64,000 bases of DNA from Bacillus sp. es.036 (GCF_002563635.1 NZ_PDIZ01000001.1:3224001-3288000), one strand, 5' to 3'. Shown: positions 43,276-52,554, counted from the stretch's first letter. The notes: a model not told the origin generated them from the letters alone. Numbers and translations: made by a program.

Positions 43276-43710
43276 TTATTTAAGCTGCTGGTTCAGGCCA
43301 TACCAGATCACGTCAACGCGGTCAGCTACGGCCGCGAGATCCTGGTACGCCCAGCCGGTTAAATCGCGCCAGTCGCGGTCTTCTTTTTCCATCGGAACAA
43401 TGCCTTTTGTAATATCCGTGCCAATAATGACAACGGTGCGCTCATGACGCTCACTTTCCCACGTCCGCCAAATTCCAAGTAGCGACTGCCAGATTGCCCG
43501 GCATTCTTCAAATCCCGATTCGACCGTTAACCCCTTGAGCCACTGTTCCACGCCTTCAAGAACGACCACATCTCCGTAAAAGCGACTCACATTAAGCGGA
43601 ATTTTCGTTTGGTCATAAGCCGATTTCCAGCAATGATCTTCGGTTAAGCCGTAGAAGTTCTTCACCCATTTTGTTTTGCCGTTATAGGCACCACCCGTAA
43701 CGAAGTGCAT
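43276..43710 (-). CDS. CobU-like kinase paralogue without the guanylylation histidine segment
   Basis: From ATG at 43710 the product has 144 residues. The P-loop reads TGGAYNGKTKWV, then VVVLEGVEQWLKGL and the C-terminal GTDITKGIVP...LAAVADRVDVIWYGLN, which matches the CobU fold. Compared with the full CobU at 46494, the segment DDEMQKRIARHQHDR is missing. In Salmonella CobU the His in that segment accepts GMP. The paralogue may therefore act only as a kinase or as a regulator. AAGGAGGG lies upstream, inside the phosphatase gene, which it overlaps by 49 bp. Confidence 0.75.
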   Translation of the reverse strand: MHFVTGGAYNGKTKWVKNFYGLTEDHCWKSAYDQTKIPLNVSRFYGDVVVLEGVEQWLKGLTVESGFEECRAIWQSLLGIWRTWESERHERTVVIIGTDITKGIVPMEKEDRDWRDLTGWAYQDLAAVADRVDVIWYGLNQQLK

Positions 43711-44273
43711 CGCGCGTCCCTCCTTAGATCTTCTCGTTTCCATTCAAGCTCCACTGCGGAACCGTGCGGAACTTTCCATTCCCAGAACGACCGCTCCTCA
43801 GGGGCGTATTTCATTAACAAGTAGCGAATCACCCCGCCGTGCGTCGTAAGGATCACCTTTTTATGCAACTGCAAATTCATTTGTTTCACCATCGCTTGAA
43901 AGCCCTGATCAATTCGCTCCGTAAACTGCGCGAAGCTTTCTCCGCCAGGCGGTGCGTCCGCGAGCGGATCGGACACCCAGCTTCGATATTGCTTATCATG
44001 TTCAAGATCGGCATACGTTTTCCCTTCCCAATCGCCAAAGAGGATTTCGCGAAAAAGCGGTATCGAAATCGCTTTTCTGTGCGGAAAAAGTCGTTTTGTC
44101 GTTTGCATGCACCGGTCCAGGTCACTCGTAAAAATCAAATCATAATCATCCGTCACGTCCGCAAACTCAGCGTCTTCACTAATCGACGGATTCGTCCAAC
44201 CAATATACGCCCCGCGCTTATTGTCTTCCGTTACACCATGACGAAATAATGTAATAACCACACGCTCATCCAT
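43662..44273 (-). CDS. CobC-like histidine phosphatase (alpha-ribazole phosphatase)
   Basis: The 203-residue product has the phosphoglycerate-mutase fold: FRHGVTEDN (His12), LFREILFGDWEGKTYADLE and TTHGGVIRYLLM with the second His. CobC removes the phosphate from alpha-ribazole phosphate or cobalamin-5'-phosphate in the last assembly step. It overlaps cobS by 43 bp at its start and the cobU-like gene by 49 bp at its end. General phosphatases of this fold are common, so the substrate is inferred from the operon. Confidence 0.88.
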   Translation of the reverse strand: MDERVVITLFRHGVTEDNKRGAYIGWTNPSISEDAEFADVTDDYDLIFTSDLDRCMQTTKRLFPHRKAISIPLFREILFGDWEGKTYADLEHDKQYRSWVSDPLADAPPGGESFAQFTERIDQGFQAMVKQMNLQLHKKVILTTHGGVIRYLLMKYAPEERSFWEWKVPHGSAVELEWKREDLRRDARCTSLRVVPITAKQNG

Positions 44274-45022
44274 AAAAGCACCTCCATTCCTTCAACGCTT
44301 GCGCCAAGCACATCGCCTGTGATGCCGTTAAACCATCTTAGACTATTTCGCTTCATTCCGATTGCCACCACGATCGTGACAGCACTTAATAGTAGCGTCA
44401 TCCAAAACGCCTCGACTGAAATGAGAAACGTCGCCCCGATGATCAAAAGCCAATAAACTGGGTAGACCCATAAGCATGACCGCTCGATTCCTTTCTGAAA
44501 AAAAGCGGCGAGCCCCTTCTCTTTTGCCGGCTGTATCAAAACGAGAAACGCACCCATCACAGTTTTACTAAAAAAGGGAATCAGGATAATAAGGAAATAC
44601 GAGACGTCCTGCGTCATCTGTGCGATTTCATAGAGAAACAGAAACTTAGCCGCAAGCAGGACGATCACCGATAGTACGCCAAACGCTCCTGTTCGCGGAT
44701 CGTTCATTATCTCGAGACGCTTCTCCAGATCGCGATACGAGAAAAACGCATCGCTCGCATCCATCCAGCCGTCAAGATGAAGGCCACCTGTCAGCACCAT
44801 CATAAATAGCCAGACGAAAAACGTTGCCACAAGTGTTGAAAACGGCGTCCACTGAAGTAACCCGTACAAAAGACCTGACGCTAGCAATCCCTGGAGTAAC
44901 CCAAGCAACGGAAACGTTTGAATCGAACGCGTTAGCTGCTTCGGCCCCATCGGGATTTCACGGCGAATTGGAATAACGGTAAAAAACTGAAGGTTGATCA
45001 GCATTCCCTGCCATAAGTTCAT
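44231..45022 (-). CDS. cobS: Cobalamin-5'-phosphate synthase CobS
   Basis: The 263-residue membrane protein has about six to seven membrane segments. The CobS signature is GGLHLDGWMDASDAFFSYRD, then RLEIMNDPRTGAFG with the Asp-rich metal-binding sequence. It joins adenosyl-GDP-cobinamide and alpha-ribazole phosphate. The start overlaps the cbiP stop by 4 bp. Length and motifs are normal. Confidence 0.95.
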   Translation of the reverse strand: MNLWQGMLINLQFFTVIPIRREIPMGPKQLTRSIQTFPLLGLLQGLLASGLLYGLLQWTPFSTLVATFFVWLFMMVLTGGLHLDGWMDASDAFFSYRDLEKRLEIMNDPRTGAFGVLSVIVLLAAKFLFLYEIAQMTQDVSYFLIILIPFFSKTVMGAFLVLIQPAKEKGLAAFFQKGIERSCLWVYPVYWLLIIGATFLISVEAFWMTLLLSAVTIVVAIGMKRNSLRWFNGITGDVLGASVEGMEVLLWMSVWLLHYFVMV

Positions 45023-46497
45023 CGGTGCTCACCCTGAAACATGATGTCTTTAATCAGCTCCCATTTCAGATGAGGCTTAAGGTCATGCACGAGATCGTCG
45101 TACGTTTTTTCTTTTAACTGCTTGCGATTGATTTGTTTCTGCTCTGGCAACTCCTTTTTCGCTCGAAGCCCGTTCAGCCAAACGGTGCGCCACTCATCAT
45201 TATGAAAAAGGTGATGCAAATACGTGCCAATGACGCGGCCATCTTCTCCGTAGTACCCTTCAGACCGATCGCCAATCTTGAGAAACGGCGTTGCTGGATG
45301 GTCGAAAAGTGTTTCGCCAAGATGAATTTCGTATCCTTCAATTGGTGAGCCCGTTTCTACGTGTACCCCGCTCACTCGAATCGTCGTTTTCACTTCATGA
45401 AACGTCGTTTTTGCGGGAATCAGTCCGAGACCGGAAAGCTCCGTCCCAGCATTACCGGTATCTGAGCCATGTTCGTCAATTAGATTATTGGTCAGCATTT
45501 GATAGCCGCCGCAAATGCCAACAACATTTCCACCACTTGCGGCATAGCTTTTTAACGCATCTTCAAATCCTTGATCCTTCATCCACTGCAAGTCGCTGAT
45601 CGTGCTTTTCGTTCCGGGAAGTATAATCGCATCCGGCGCACCCAGCTCACGCGGATCCTGCACCCAGCGAATCGTAACGTCTTCTTCGTTAAACGGTTCG
45701 ATGTCGCTATAGTTTGAAAGAAACGGAAGCTTGATCACGGCGATCTCAAGCGTGCCCTTTTTATGTAAAAAGCGATCGGTCAGCGAAAGCGAATCTTCCC
45801 CTTCGACGCGATGGTTCACATACGGGAGGACCCCGACGATCGGGATGCCCGTACGCTTTTCAAGCCACGTGATGCCGTCTTCGAAAAGGTCTGGATCTCC
45901 GCGAAATTTATTGATGATGATTCCTTTGACCCGCTCTCGTTCTTCTTTCTCAAGGAGCTCAAGCGTGCCAACAATGCTTGCAAACACGCCGCCTCGATCA
46001 ATGTCTGCGACAAGAAGAACAGGAACATCCGCCATCTCCGCTACTTTCATGTTCACAAGCTCGCGATCTTTCAAGTTCACTTCTACCGGACTTCCTGCGC
46101 CTTCCATGACGATTACCTCATACGTTTTTTTGAGGTGATCAAGCGCGAGCGCAATGCTTTCAATCCCCATTTCGTAGTACGACTGGCGGTAGTCTTTGCC
46201 AGAAAGCGTTCGGTACGACGTGCCAAACTGAATCACTTCCGCATGCTGATCGGACCGAGACTTGAGCAGGATCGGGTTCATCCACACGCTCGCTTCCGTT
46301 CGTGCGGCTTCCGCCTGAGCGCCCTGCGCCCGGCCGATTTCTTTGCCTTCAATCGTAACGTACGAATTGTTGGACATGTTTTGCGATTTAAACGGCGCCA
46401 CCGCGTAGCCTTCATTGGTAAGAAGGCGACAGAACGCCGTTACGATCAAGCTTTTCCCAACGTCGGATGCCGTCCCTTGAATCATGATCCCGTTCAT
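45019..46497 (-). CDS. cobQ: Cobyric acid synthase CbiP/CobQ
   Basis: The 492-residue product has an N-terminal dethiobiotin-synthetase-like ATPase domain (MIQGTASDVGKSLIVTAFCR, KSQNMSNNSYVT). The C-terminal class I glutamine amidotransferase-like domain has VVGICGGYQML with the catalytic Cys and YLHHLFHND with the His. It amidates four carboxylates of the corrin ring. In a salvage operon without ring-building genes, it could serve partly processed corrinoids, together with CbiZ, which yields cobyrate. The gene overlaps cobU and cobS by 4 bp each. Confidence 0.95.
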   Translation of the reverse strand: MNGIMIQGTASDVGKSLIVTAFCRLLTNEGYAVAPFKSQNMSNNSYVTIEGKEIGRAQGAQAEAARTEASVWMNPILLKSRSDQHAEVIQFGTSYRTLSGKDYRQSYYEMGIESIALALDHLKKTYEVIVMEGAGSPVEVNLKDRELVNMKVAEMADVPVLLVADIDRGGVFASIVGTLELLEKEERERVKGIIINKFRGDPDLFEDGITWLEKRTGIPIVGVLPYVNHRVEGEDSLSLTDRFLHKKGTLEIAVIKLPFLSNYSDIEPFNEEDVTIRWVQDPRELGAPDAIILPGTKSTISDLQWMKDQGFEDALKSYAASGGNVVGICGGYQMLTNNLIDEHGSDTGNAGTELSGLGLIPAKTTFHEVKTTIRVSGVHVETGSPIEGYEIHLGETLFDHPATPFLKIGDRSEGYYGEDGRVIGTYLHHLFHNDEWRTVWLNGLRAKKELPEQKQINRKQLKEKTYDDLVHDLKPHLKWELIKDIMFQGEHR

Positions 46498-47045
46498 ACG
46501 CCTTCTCCTTTCATCAGTTGCGGTACGCCATTTTCAACTAAATACGCCTCATCAGCTTTTGAAACGATCCATTGATGAAGCTCGCCAAGTTGCCGTGCAT
46601 AAACGTCGACGAGGCCGTTTAACGGCTCATAACCAAGTTCATTGCTAACGATGATCAGCGCTTCTGAGCGTTCATTAAGTTTTTCGATGTCATTCTGAAT
46701 TTTTTGTTTCGTTTGTTGTTGAAACGCTTCGTCTCGCCAGCTCTCCTTGCGAAAAAGTTCATTAGAAAGAAGGGTTGTGACGCAATCTAGGAGCACGACG
46801 GCATTTTCGTTTAAGGATGGCGTGACGCTTCCAATATCCGTTGCGCATTCCACTGTTTCCCATGGAACATTGGCAGATGCGCGATCATGCTGGTGACGTG
46901 CGATGCGTTTTTGCATTTCGTCATCGCTCGGCTGTCCACTGGCGAGGTAATAAAGGGGACCATTTTTTATCGAAGCCGCTCGCTTTTCCGCAAAACGACT
47001 TTTTCCGCTTCTTACGCCACCGGTTATAAAAATGAGCTTCGCCAT
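46494..47045 (-). CDS. cobU: Adenosylcobinamide kinase/guanylyltransferase CobU
   Basis: From ATG at 47045 the product has 183 residues. P-loop ITGGVRSGKSRFAE, the GMP-accepting segment DDEMQKRIARHQHDR, VVLLDCVTTLLSNEL and IIVSNELG make it a complete bifunctional CobU. It phosphorylates adenosylcobinamide and then transfers GMP. GGAGGTG lies 8 nt before this ATG, so the longer frame to 47108 is not used. It overlaps cobD by 22 bp. Confidence 0.94.
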   Translation of the reverse strand: MAKLIFITGGVRSGKSRFAEKRAASIKNGPLYYLASGQPSDDEMQKRIARHQHDRASANVPWETVECATDIGSVTPSLNENAVVLLDCVTTLLSNELFRKESWRDEAFQQQTKQKIQNDIEKLNERSEALIIVSNELGYEPLNGLVDVYARQLGELHQWIVSKADEAYLVENGVPQLMKGEGV

Positions 47046-48100
47046 GAGGTGAGCACCTCCCTTAACCGCTCGTTTTCCTCCGGCGTGCGGATCGCAAATC
47101 GAAGCCACCTGCCGTCGAGTCCTGGAAAGTTTTCCGTATGTCTTGGAACGATGCCTTTTTTCATAAGAAAGCTTAGAAGTTCCGATTGATCCTCTCTTTC
47201 TGGATCTCGTAGGAGATAAAAGTTAACGCTCGAGTTGGAATATGTAAAGTTGTTTTCCTCGAAAAAATGAAAGCAATTCTCTCGTTCTTGTTCGATCATT
47301 TGATGTGTTTCGGCTACAAAATCGGTTTCTTGAAGGCACAGTTCGCCAGCGTGTAGCGCCAGAGCGTTTACACTCCAGTGCGGCTGAAGCTTTTTGATCG
47401 CTTCGATCACGTCTGGATGAGCCATCATGTAGCCGAGACGAAGTCCTGGAATGGCGTACATTTTCGTAAGTGAGCGCAAAATCATCAGGTTGGAAAAGGG
47501 GGCGAGCAGCGATGAAAACGATGATTCATCCCCTAAAAAGTCCGCGAAAGCTTCATCAATGATAATGGCGCAATCATGTTTTTTCGCCGCTTCAACTAAA
47601 GCGAGAATGGAAGCGGGGTCATATGTGACGCCGGTTGGGTTGTTTGGCGTACAAAGAAAAACCGCATCAACGTACGGCAATTTTTCAATCAGGTGTGAAC
47701 CTAGCGCCCATTCCCCTTCTTCGAGGGTATGATAGGTCACTTCACATCCCGCACGAAGGCAAGCGGATTCGTATTCAGAAAAAGTCGGTTGAACGATGCA
47801 AACGCGCTTCCCTGCTAAATAACGACCGACAAGCGTAATTAGCTCAGCGCCTCCGTTTCCGATAAGCAGCTGATTTTCTTCCACGTCATGGACGTTCGCG
47901 AGCTTTTCCATTAAGCGGGCGGCGTGCGGATCAGGATAGGTGGTAATGAGATCGAAAGCGTCTTCCCATGTTTCTTTCAGGGAGGGTGGCGGTCCGAGCG
48001 GGTTCAGGTTGGCGCTGAAATCAATTGTGCGCTCGGGCTGGTCGATTTGGAGTGATTCGTATACATAATGGGCGTTAGCGCCATGAGATGGTAGCGTCAA
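47024..48100 (-). CDS. cobD: Threonine-phosphate decarboxylase CobD
   Basis: The 358-residue product is a fold-I PLP enzyme with IDFSANLNPLGPP at the N-terminus, CTPNNPTGVTYDP, IIDEAFADFLG and the PLP-Lys segment LRSLTKMYAIPGLRLGYM. It makes (R)-1-amino-2-propanol phosphate, the linker attached by CbiB. The gene overlaps cbiB by 26 bp. Histidinol-phosphate aminotransferases are close relatives, but the operon settles the role. Confidence 0.93.
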   Translation of the reverse strand: MTLPSHGANAHYVYESLQIDQPERTIDFSANLNPLGPPPSLKETWEDAFDLITTYPDPHAARLMEKLANVHDVEENQLLIGNGGAELITLVGRYLAGKRVCIVQPTFSEYESACLRAGCEVTYHTLEEGEWALGSHLIEKLPYVDAVFLCTPNNPTGVTYDPASILALVEAAKKHDCAIIIDEAFADFLGDESSFSSLLAPFSNLMILRSLTKMYAIPGLRLGYMMAHPDVIEAIKKLQPHWSVNALALHAGELCLQETDFVAETHQMIEQERENCFHFFEENNFTYSNSSVNFYLLRDPEREDQSELLSFLMKKGIVPRHTENFPGLDGRWLRFAIRTPEENERLREVLTSWRSSFL

Positions 48101-49040
48101 TGAGCAGCCCTCCGATCCAGAGAATAAGTAAAAATAGAATGCTTGCGCGATTCATGATCATGATCGCTTTTGGAATATGTAACGCGCTTAGCTTCATAAT
48201 GGGATCTCCCATACGCGCGCGGTTTGAAACGATACCACCATATGTGTTCACGCCACCAAGCTGTACACCGAGAATCGCCGCGGTTGCCGCTTCGCCCCAG
48301 CCGCTGTTCGGACTTGGGTGCTGTTTGGCATCGCGGAATAGGATGTGCCAGGCGTGAGAGATGGTCGAGTGCTCCGGCCGTTTGACGAGAATCATACAAA
48401 TACCGGTTAGCCGCGCTGGCATCCAGTTCACCACGTCATCAAGCTTTGCGGAGGCGTACCCGAATTCACCGTACTTTTCGTTTCGATAGCCGACCATGGA
48501 ATCGCACGTGTTGATGGCGCGGTACGCCATTGCACCGACACTTCCGCCAATTAAAGCCCAGAATAATGGCGCTGTGATGCCGTCGCTCGTGTTTTCTGCC
48601 ACCGTTTCAACCGTACCGCGCACCACTTCGCTTTCGTCGAGGTTTGCTGTGTCACGACCGACGATCCAGGAAAGCTTTTCGCGCGCTTCTGTCATATTAC
48701 CGTCTTGTAGCGGTTCGTAAACATCAAGCGCCGCATTCCGCAGGCTTTTTTGTGCGATCGTTGTAGCGATCAGGATCGCTTCATAAAAAATACCAACGAG
48801 CGGGTGAAGCGTGTAGGCGATTGTCACGGTAAGACCGGTGATACTGATGACGATTAAAAGCACGGTTAACGTCATGAGCGTACCTTTTTGCTTGCGGTTG
48901 CGGCCGTTGTTCCAGCGTTTTTCAAGGAAGCTTATGAGCTTGCCAAATCCCTTTACCGGGTGCGGCCAATTGGGCGGATCGCCGATAAGTCGATCCAGGT
49001 AAAACGCTAAGGTGATGGCAAGCAGGTGATTTAGAATCAT
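48075..49040 (-). CDS. cbiB: Adenosylcobinamide-phosphate synthase CbiB
   Basis: The 321-residue membrane protein opens with LLAITLAFYLDRLIGDPPNW and PHPVKGFGKLI, the CbiB signature. VAENTSDGITAPLFWALIGG and NTCDSMVGYRNEKYGEFG follow. It amidates adenosylcobyrate with aminopropanol phosphate. It overlaps the btuD-cbiZ gene by 4 bp. Motifs and length are complete. Confidence 0.95.
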   Translation of the reverse strand: MILNHLLAITLAFYLDRLIGDPPNWPHPVKGFGKLISFLEKRWNNGRNRKQKGTLMTLTVLLIVISITGLTVTIAYTLHPLVGIFYEAILIATTIAQKSLRNAALDVYEPLQDGNMTEAREKLSWIVGRDTANLDESEVVRGTVETVAENTSDGITAPLFWALIGGSVGAMAYRAINTCDSMVGYRNEKYGEFGYASAKLDDVVNWMPARLTGICMILVKRPEHSTISHAWHILFRDAKQHPSPNSGWGEAATAAILGVQLGGVNTYGGIVSNRARMGDPIMKLSALHIPKAIMIMNRASILFLLILWIGGLLIDATISWR

Positions 49041-50506
49041 CGGTTGAGCCTTATGCGATAGTTTTCAAGCGCCTCAGTCGTACACGCATAAACGCCTTCG
49101 CTGATCAGTTTTCCAAGCGTTGTAATCGTTCCGGCATACGCCTGGTGCTCGCCTCGCTGAGTGGCGGCGATCAGGATGCTGTCGGTTGACGTTCCGGTTG
49201 CCGTGGTGCCTGTCACCGCGTCTTTTACTTGCTGGTCGTGCATCACCTTTACCTTCGCTTCCGTTGCCGTCATAATGCTTTGAATGAACGCTTCGTCTGT
49301 GAGCGTACCGTTCACGAAAACCCACGTATTGATCGTTCCCGGAAGCGGTTCGTAGACATGCTCACGGCTTTTAGACGCATCAACGGCATTACCGACGCCT
49401 GCCGTTACAACGACGAAAACGGAAACGCCATCGTCTTCGATGAGACGATAAGCGACGTCCTCGAGCTGAACCGCCGTCATCATGCCAACTGTTTCGGTTG
49501 GATCGATGCCGTTCGCTTCAAGAAAGCTTGTCATTTCCCCTTTATGGTCGGTGCAGTTATACGTTTTATCTACGTGACGGTTTACAAAGGTGCGATACCA
49601 GCCCGTTCCTGAGCCAACAACGCCGGATGACATTGTTCGGAGAGGGAACGGTGCGTTCAGCGTGATCATGTCTTTTTGATGAGTAAGACATTTTTCCGTA
49701 ATGTGAAGATCACTTAAATCCTCCGCCTGCTTTTCCGGTAGTAGCAGCATTTGCGGTTTTGGCACAGTTGGATGCGGATGCTTCTCGATTTTCGTACGGT
49801 AAACGGACTGAATGCGCTCTTCGTTTAACACGTCATTCGGCTTGTTGTGAAGGTTGATTTGCCCATTTTCTAGAAGAAGGAGGCGATCGCAGTAAAGGCC
49901 CGCCAAATTCAGGTCGTGAAAAATTGAAATCACCGTAAGCCCTTGTTCCCGCGTCCACCTTTTCAACAAATCAAGCAGTTCTTTTTGATAGGAAAGATCC
50001 AGGTGATTCGTAGGTTCATCTAGTAAAAGAATTTCAGGTTCTTGAGCAAGCGCCTGTGCGAGAAAGACGCGCTGGCGCTCACCGCCAGATAGCTCATTCA
50101 CGTAGTGATCTTCAAAACTTGCGATGCCGGTTTGCGCCATCGTGCGCTGGACGACCGCTTCGTCATGCTCGCTCCACGATTGGAACCAGCCGGATTGATG
50201 CGCGTAGCGGCCGAGCGAAACGGTTTCTTTGACCGTATAGGGAAAAGCCTGCTCCGCGTGCTGTGGCAGGACCGCGAGCACGCGCGCCAGCTGTTTCGCT
50301 GAGTAGCTTGCGATCGGCTTTTCTTTTAGCAAAATCGAGCCTGACTTTGCTTTTAGAATGCCGCTAACCATTTTAAAAATCGTTGTTTTGCCGCTTCCGT
50401 TCGGACCAACGATTCCGAGCAGCTCGCCTCTCTCTACATCAAACGAGATGTCGTTGAGCACGTCGTGACCGGGGTATCCTCCTGTAACAGATTGTACGCT
50501 AAGCAT
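49037..50506 (-). CDS. Fusion of corrinoid ABC ATPase (BtuD) and adenosylcobinamide amidohydrolase (CbiZ)
   Basis: The 489-residue product has an ABC ATPase domain (residues 1-245: GIVGPNGSGKTTIFKMV, LSGGERQRVFLAQALAQEPE, ILLLDEPTNHLDL). After a linker comes a CbiZ domain (about 275-489: LRTMSSGVVGSGTGWYRTFV, TAGVGNAVDAS, GTINTWVFVNGTLTDEAF, ATGTSTDSILIAA). CbiZ removes the aminopropanol arm from cobinamide, giving cobyrate. The fusion couples import to remodelling of foreign corrinoids. It lies 2 bp after btuC and overlaps cbiB by 4 bp. Confidence 0.93.
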   Translation of the reverse strand: MLSVQSVTGGYPGHDVLNDISFDVERGELLGIVGPNGSGKTTIFKMVSGILKAKSGSILLKEKPIASYSAKQLARVLAVLPQHAEQAFPYTVKETVSLGRYAHQSGWFQSWSEHDEAVVQRTMAQTGIASFEDHYVNELSGGERQRVFLAQALAQEPEILLLDEPTNHLDLSYQKELLDLLKRWTREQGLTVISIFHDLNLAGLYCDRLLLLENGQINLHNKPNDVLNEERIQSVYRTKIEKHPHPTVPKPQMLLLPEKQAEDLSDLHITEKCLTHQKDMITLNAPFPLRTMSSGVVGSGTGWYRTFVNRHVDKTYNCTDHKGEMTSFLEANGIDPTETVGMMTAVQLEDVAYRLIEDDGVSVFVVVTAGVGNAVDASKSREHVYEPLPGTINTWVFVNGTLTDEAFIQSIMTATEAKVKVMHDQQVKDAVTGTTATGTSTDSILIAATQRGEHQAYAGTITTLGKLISEGVYACTTEALENYRIRLNR

Positions 50507-50508
50507 GC

Positions 50509-51570
50509 TTATCCTCTACTTTCTTTCCGTCTTCTAATTAAAATAATAGCAAACACAGGCGCGCCGATGAGCGATGTGATGACGCCGATCGGAAGCTCTG
50601 TTGGCGAAATGATCGTGCGCGAGATCAAGTCGGCGACGATCAGAAAAGCGGCGCCTAGTAAAATTGAGAGCGGCAGTAAATGGCGATGATCCGGTCCCCA
50701 TAAGAGGCGCGTTAAATGCGGAATCACGAGACCAACAAAGCCGATCGTTCCAGACACAGCGACGGCCGCGCCTGTTAAAATGGATCCACCAATTAGAATC
50801 CAGAGCTTTCGTTTGGCGACGTTTACGCCGATATGCTGAGCGCGCTCTTCGCCAAAGGACATGGCGTTCAGCTCTTTGGTGCTGAAAAGGAGAATGCCTG
50901 CGCCAATAATGAAAAAGGGCAAGATAATCCCGATATATTCCCAGCCGCGCATGGATACACTTCCGAGGAGCCAGCCGATGATCTGCCTTAGTTCCTCTCC
51001 GGTTAGCGCAATCATGAGCGATAGAAGCGAGCCAAGAAAAGAGCTAAAGACGATTCCTGTTAGGATAATCGTCTCCACGCGCATCGATCGCTCGATTTGT
51101 CGTGCAAAGAAAAGCACGAGGAAAATCGTGAGGATCGAAGCGGCGATGCTCATGACAGGAAGGGTAAACATCCCTACAAATGGAATGGATAGGTTAAAAA
51201 AGAGCACGAGCACGGCTCCGACCGATGCGCCAGATGATACGCCGAGCACGTATGGATCGGCTAATGGATTACGTAGTAAACCTTGAAAAGCGGCCCCTGC
51301 TATCGCAAGAGACGCCCCAACAAGACCTGCCAAAATGACACGCGGCAGACGAATATCCATCACAATCGTTGTGAACATCGGATCCGTCTTTCCTAAGGAA
51401 GGAAGGTGAAGCACTTCGGTTCCGATTAATTTTAAAATGGTGAGCACCGGGACGGAAACGGTGCCGATGGAAATGCCGAGCAGCATCGCGGCGATTAAGA
51501 GCGCTGTCGCAATCGGATAGGCAATGAACCGTTTATTCAGCAAAAACATCCGGGTAAACCGCTTTTGCAA
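50509..51570 (-). CDS. btuC: Corrinoid ABC transporter permease BtuC
   Basis: The product is about 353 residues with ten membrane segments and FecCD-family motifs (RLPRVILAGLVGASLAIAGA, QGLLRNPLADPYVLGVSSGA). The C-terminal end shows VSGTIGFVGLVIPHLTRLLW. It forms the membrane channel for BtuF-delivered corrinoids. The start overlaps btuF by 38 bp; a start a few codons inside (MFLLNKR) is possible. FecCD permeases also carry siderophores, and the riboswitch and operon decide for corrinoids. Confidence 0.92.
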   Translation of the reverse strand: MQKRFTRMFLLNKRFIAYPIATALLIAAMLLGISIGTVSVPVLTILKLIGTEVLHLPSLGKTDPMFTTIVMDIRLPRVILAGLVGASLAIAGAAFQGLLRNPLADPYVLGVSSGASVGAVLVLFFNLSIPFVGMFTLPVMSIAASILTIFLVLFFARQIERSMRVETIILTGIVFSSFLGSLLSLMIALTGEELRQIIGWLLGSVSMRGWEYIGIILPFFIIGAGILLFSTKELNAMSFGEERAQHIGVNVAKRKLWILIGGSILTGAAVAVSGTIGFVGLVIPHLTRLLWGPDHRHLLPLSILLGAAFLIVADLISRTIISPTELPIGVITSLIGAPVFAIILIRRRKESRG

Positions 51571-52516
51571 GTTCCTCTACTCCTTCAACGAGACGAGGGC
51601 CTGAGCGCGTCACAAGGTCCGAGTGCACGTCGACAACTTGCTCTTCTTTTACCGCCGTTACGTCCTGCCAGCCGTCGCGGCTTAACACTTGCTCAACAGT
51701 GTTTTCTGTATAGTAGCCGTACGTTGTGATGATGACGTCAGGGTTCGCTTGAATGATTGCTTCCTGGTCGATCTGGTTCCAGCCTTCCTCGTCGTGGGTA
51801 ACATTTTTCGCGTGAATCATCGACAGCATGTCATCCATGAACGTGTTTTTTCCTGGAGAGAAAATTTCAGGCGCCGGTGCGACTTCGACGAAGACGTTTT
51901 TCTCATCTTCTTCAGGGATGCCTTCAGCTTTTGCTTGAATGTCTTCAAGCTGCTTTTTCATATCGTCGATCGTTGTTTTTGCTTCTTCTGTTTCGCCTGT
52001 AGCTTGTCCGATCATTTCGATCGAATCGTACACTGCATCAAAGCTCTTTGCATCGTTTACAACAAGTACAGCGATTCCAGCATCGCGAAGCTGTTGAAGA
52101 CCAGCTTCTGAATTATGTGCGCTTGAGCCGTGGGCAAGTACAAGGTCCGGTTTCAGGGAGATGATTTTTTCGACGTTAAATTCCATGCCGCCGATTTTCT
52201 CAATATCCGCCGTTTCTTCTGGGTAGTTCGCGAAATCAGAAACGCCGACAACTTCTTCTCCAGCGCCAAGGTCAAATAGAATTTCGGTGTTACTTGGAAT
52301 GAGGGAAACAATTTTTTCTGGATCGTTCTCGATCGTCACTTCCTTATCGAGGGCATCGGTGATGGTTACTGGGAAAGCGCTATCTTTTGATGATTCAGCT
52401 TGATCGGTTGTCGTATTTCCTTCATTTGTTGCGCTGTTCTCTTCACTTGCACCGCAACCTGCGATGATTCCTGTGACGAGAAAAAGTAAAACGAGTAGTG
52501 AATAAAGCTTTTTCAT
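51533..52516 (-). CDS. btuF: Corrinoid-binding lipoprotein BtuF
   Basis: The 327-residue product has a lipoprotein signal ending in IIAGCGAS, with Cys21 as the lipidation site. A periplasmic-binding-protein domain of the BtuF/FhuD type follows (KIVSLIPSNTEILFDLGAGE, VVGVSDFANYPEE, LKPDLVLAHGSS). It captures corrinoids outside the membrane. It is the first gene of the operon and directly follows the cobalamin riboswitch. The adjacent permease and ATPase complete the importer. Confidence 0.93.
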   Translation of the reverse strand: MKKLYSLLVLLFLVTGIIAGCGASEENSATNEGNTTTDQAESSKDSAFPVTITDALDKEVTIENDPEKIVSLIPSNTEILFDLGAGEEVVGVSDFANYPEETADIEKIGGMEFNVEKIISLKPDLVLAHGSSAHNSEAGLQQLRDAGIAVLVVNDAKSFDAVYDSIEMIGQATGETEEAKTTIDDMKKQLEDIQAKAEGIPEEDEKNVFVEVAPAPEIFSPGKNTFMDDMLSMIHAKNVTHDEEGWNQIDQEAIIQANPDVIITTYGYYTENTVEQVLSRDGWQDVTAVKEEQVVDVHSDLVTRSGPRLVEGVEELAKAVYPDVFAE

Positions 52517-52554
52517 GTGTGTTTCTCCTCCTGTACAATGATGTCTCTAAAATA

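Noticed and set aside
45811..46575. 254-codon open frame on the plus strand, antisense to cobQ and cobU
   Set aside because: It lies completely opposite conserved coding sequence. The product is rich in Arg, His and Phe, as expected for an antisense shadow, and there is no ribosome site.
50509..52516. Siderophore importer as an alternative for the btuF/btuC pair
   Set aside because: A clear cobalamin riboswitch precedes the genes and the fused CbiZ domain and salvage genes follow, so corrinoids are the substrate.
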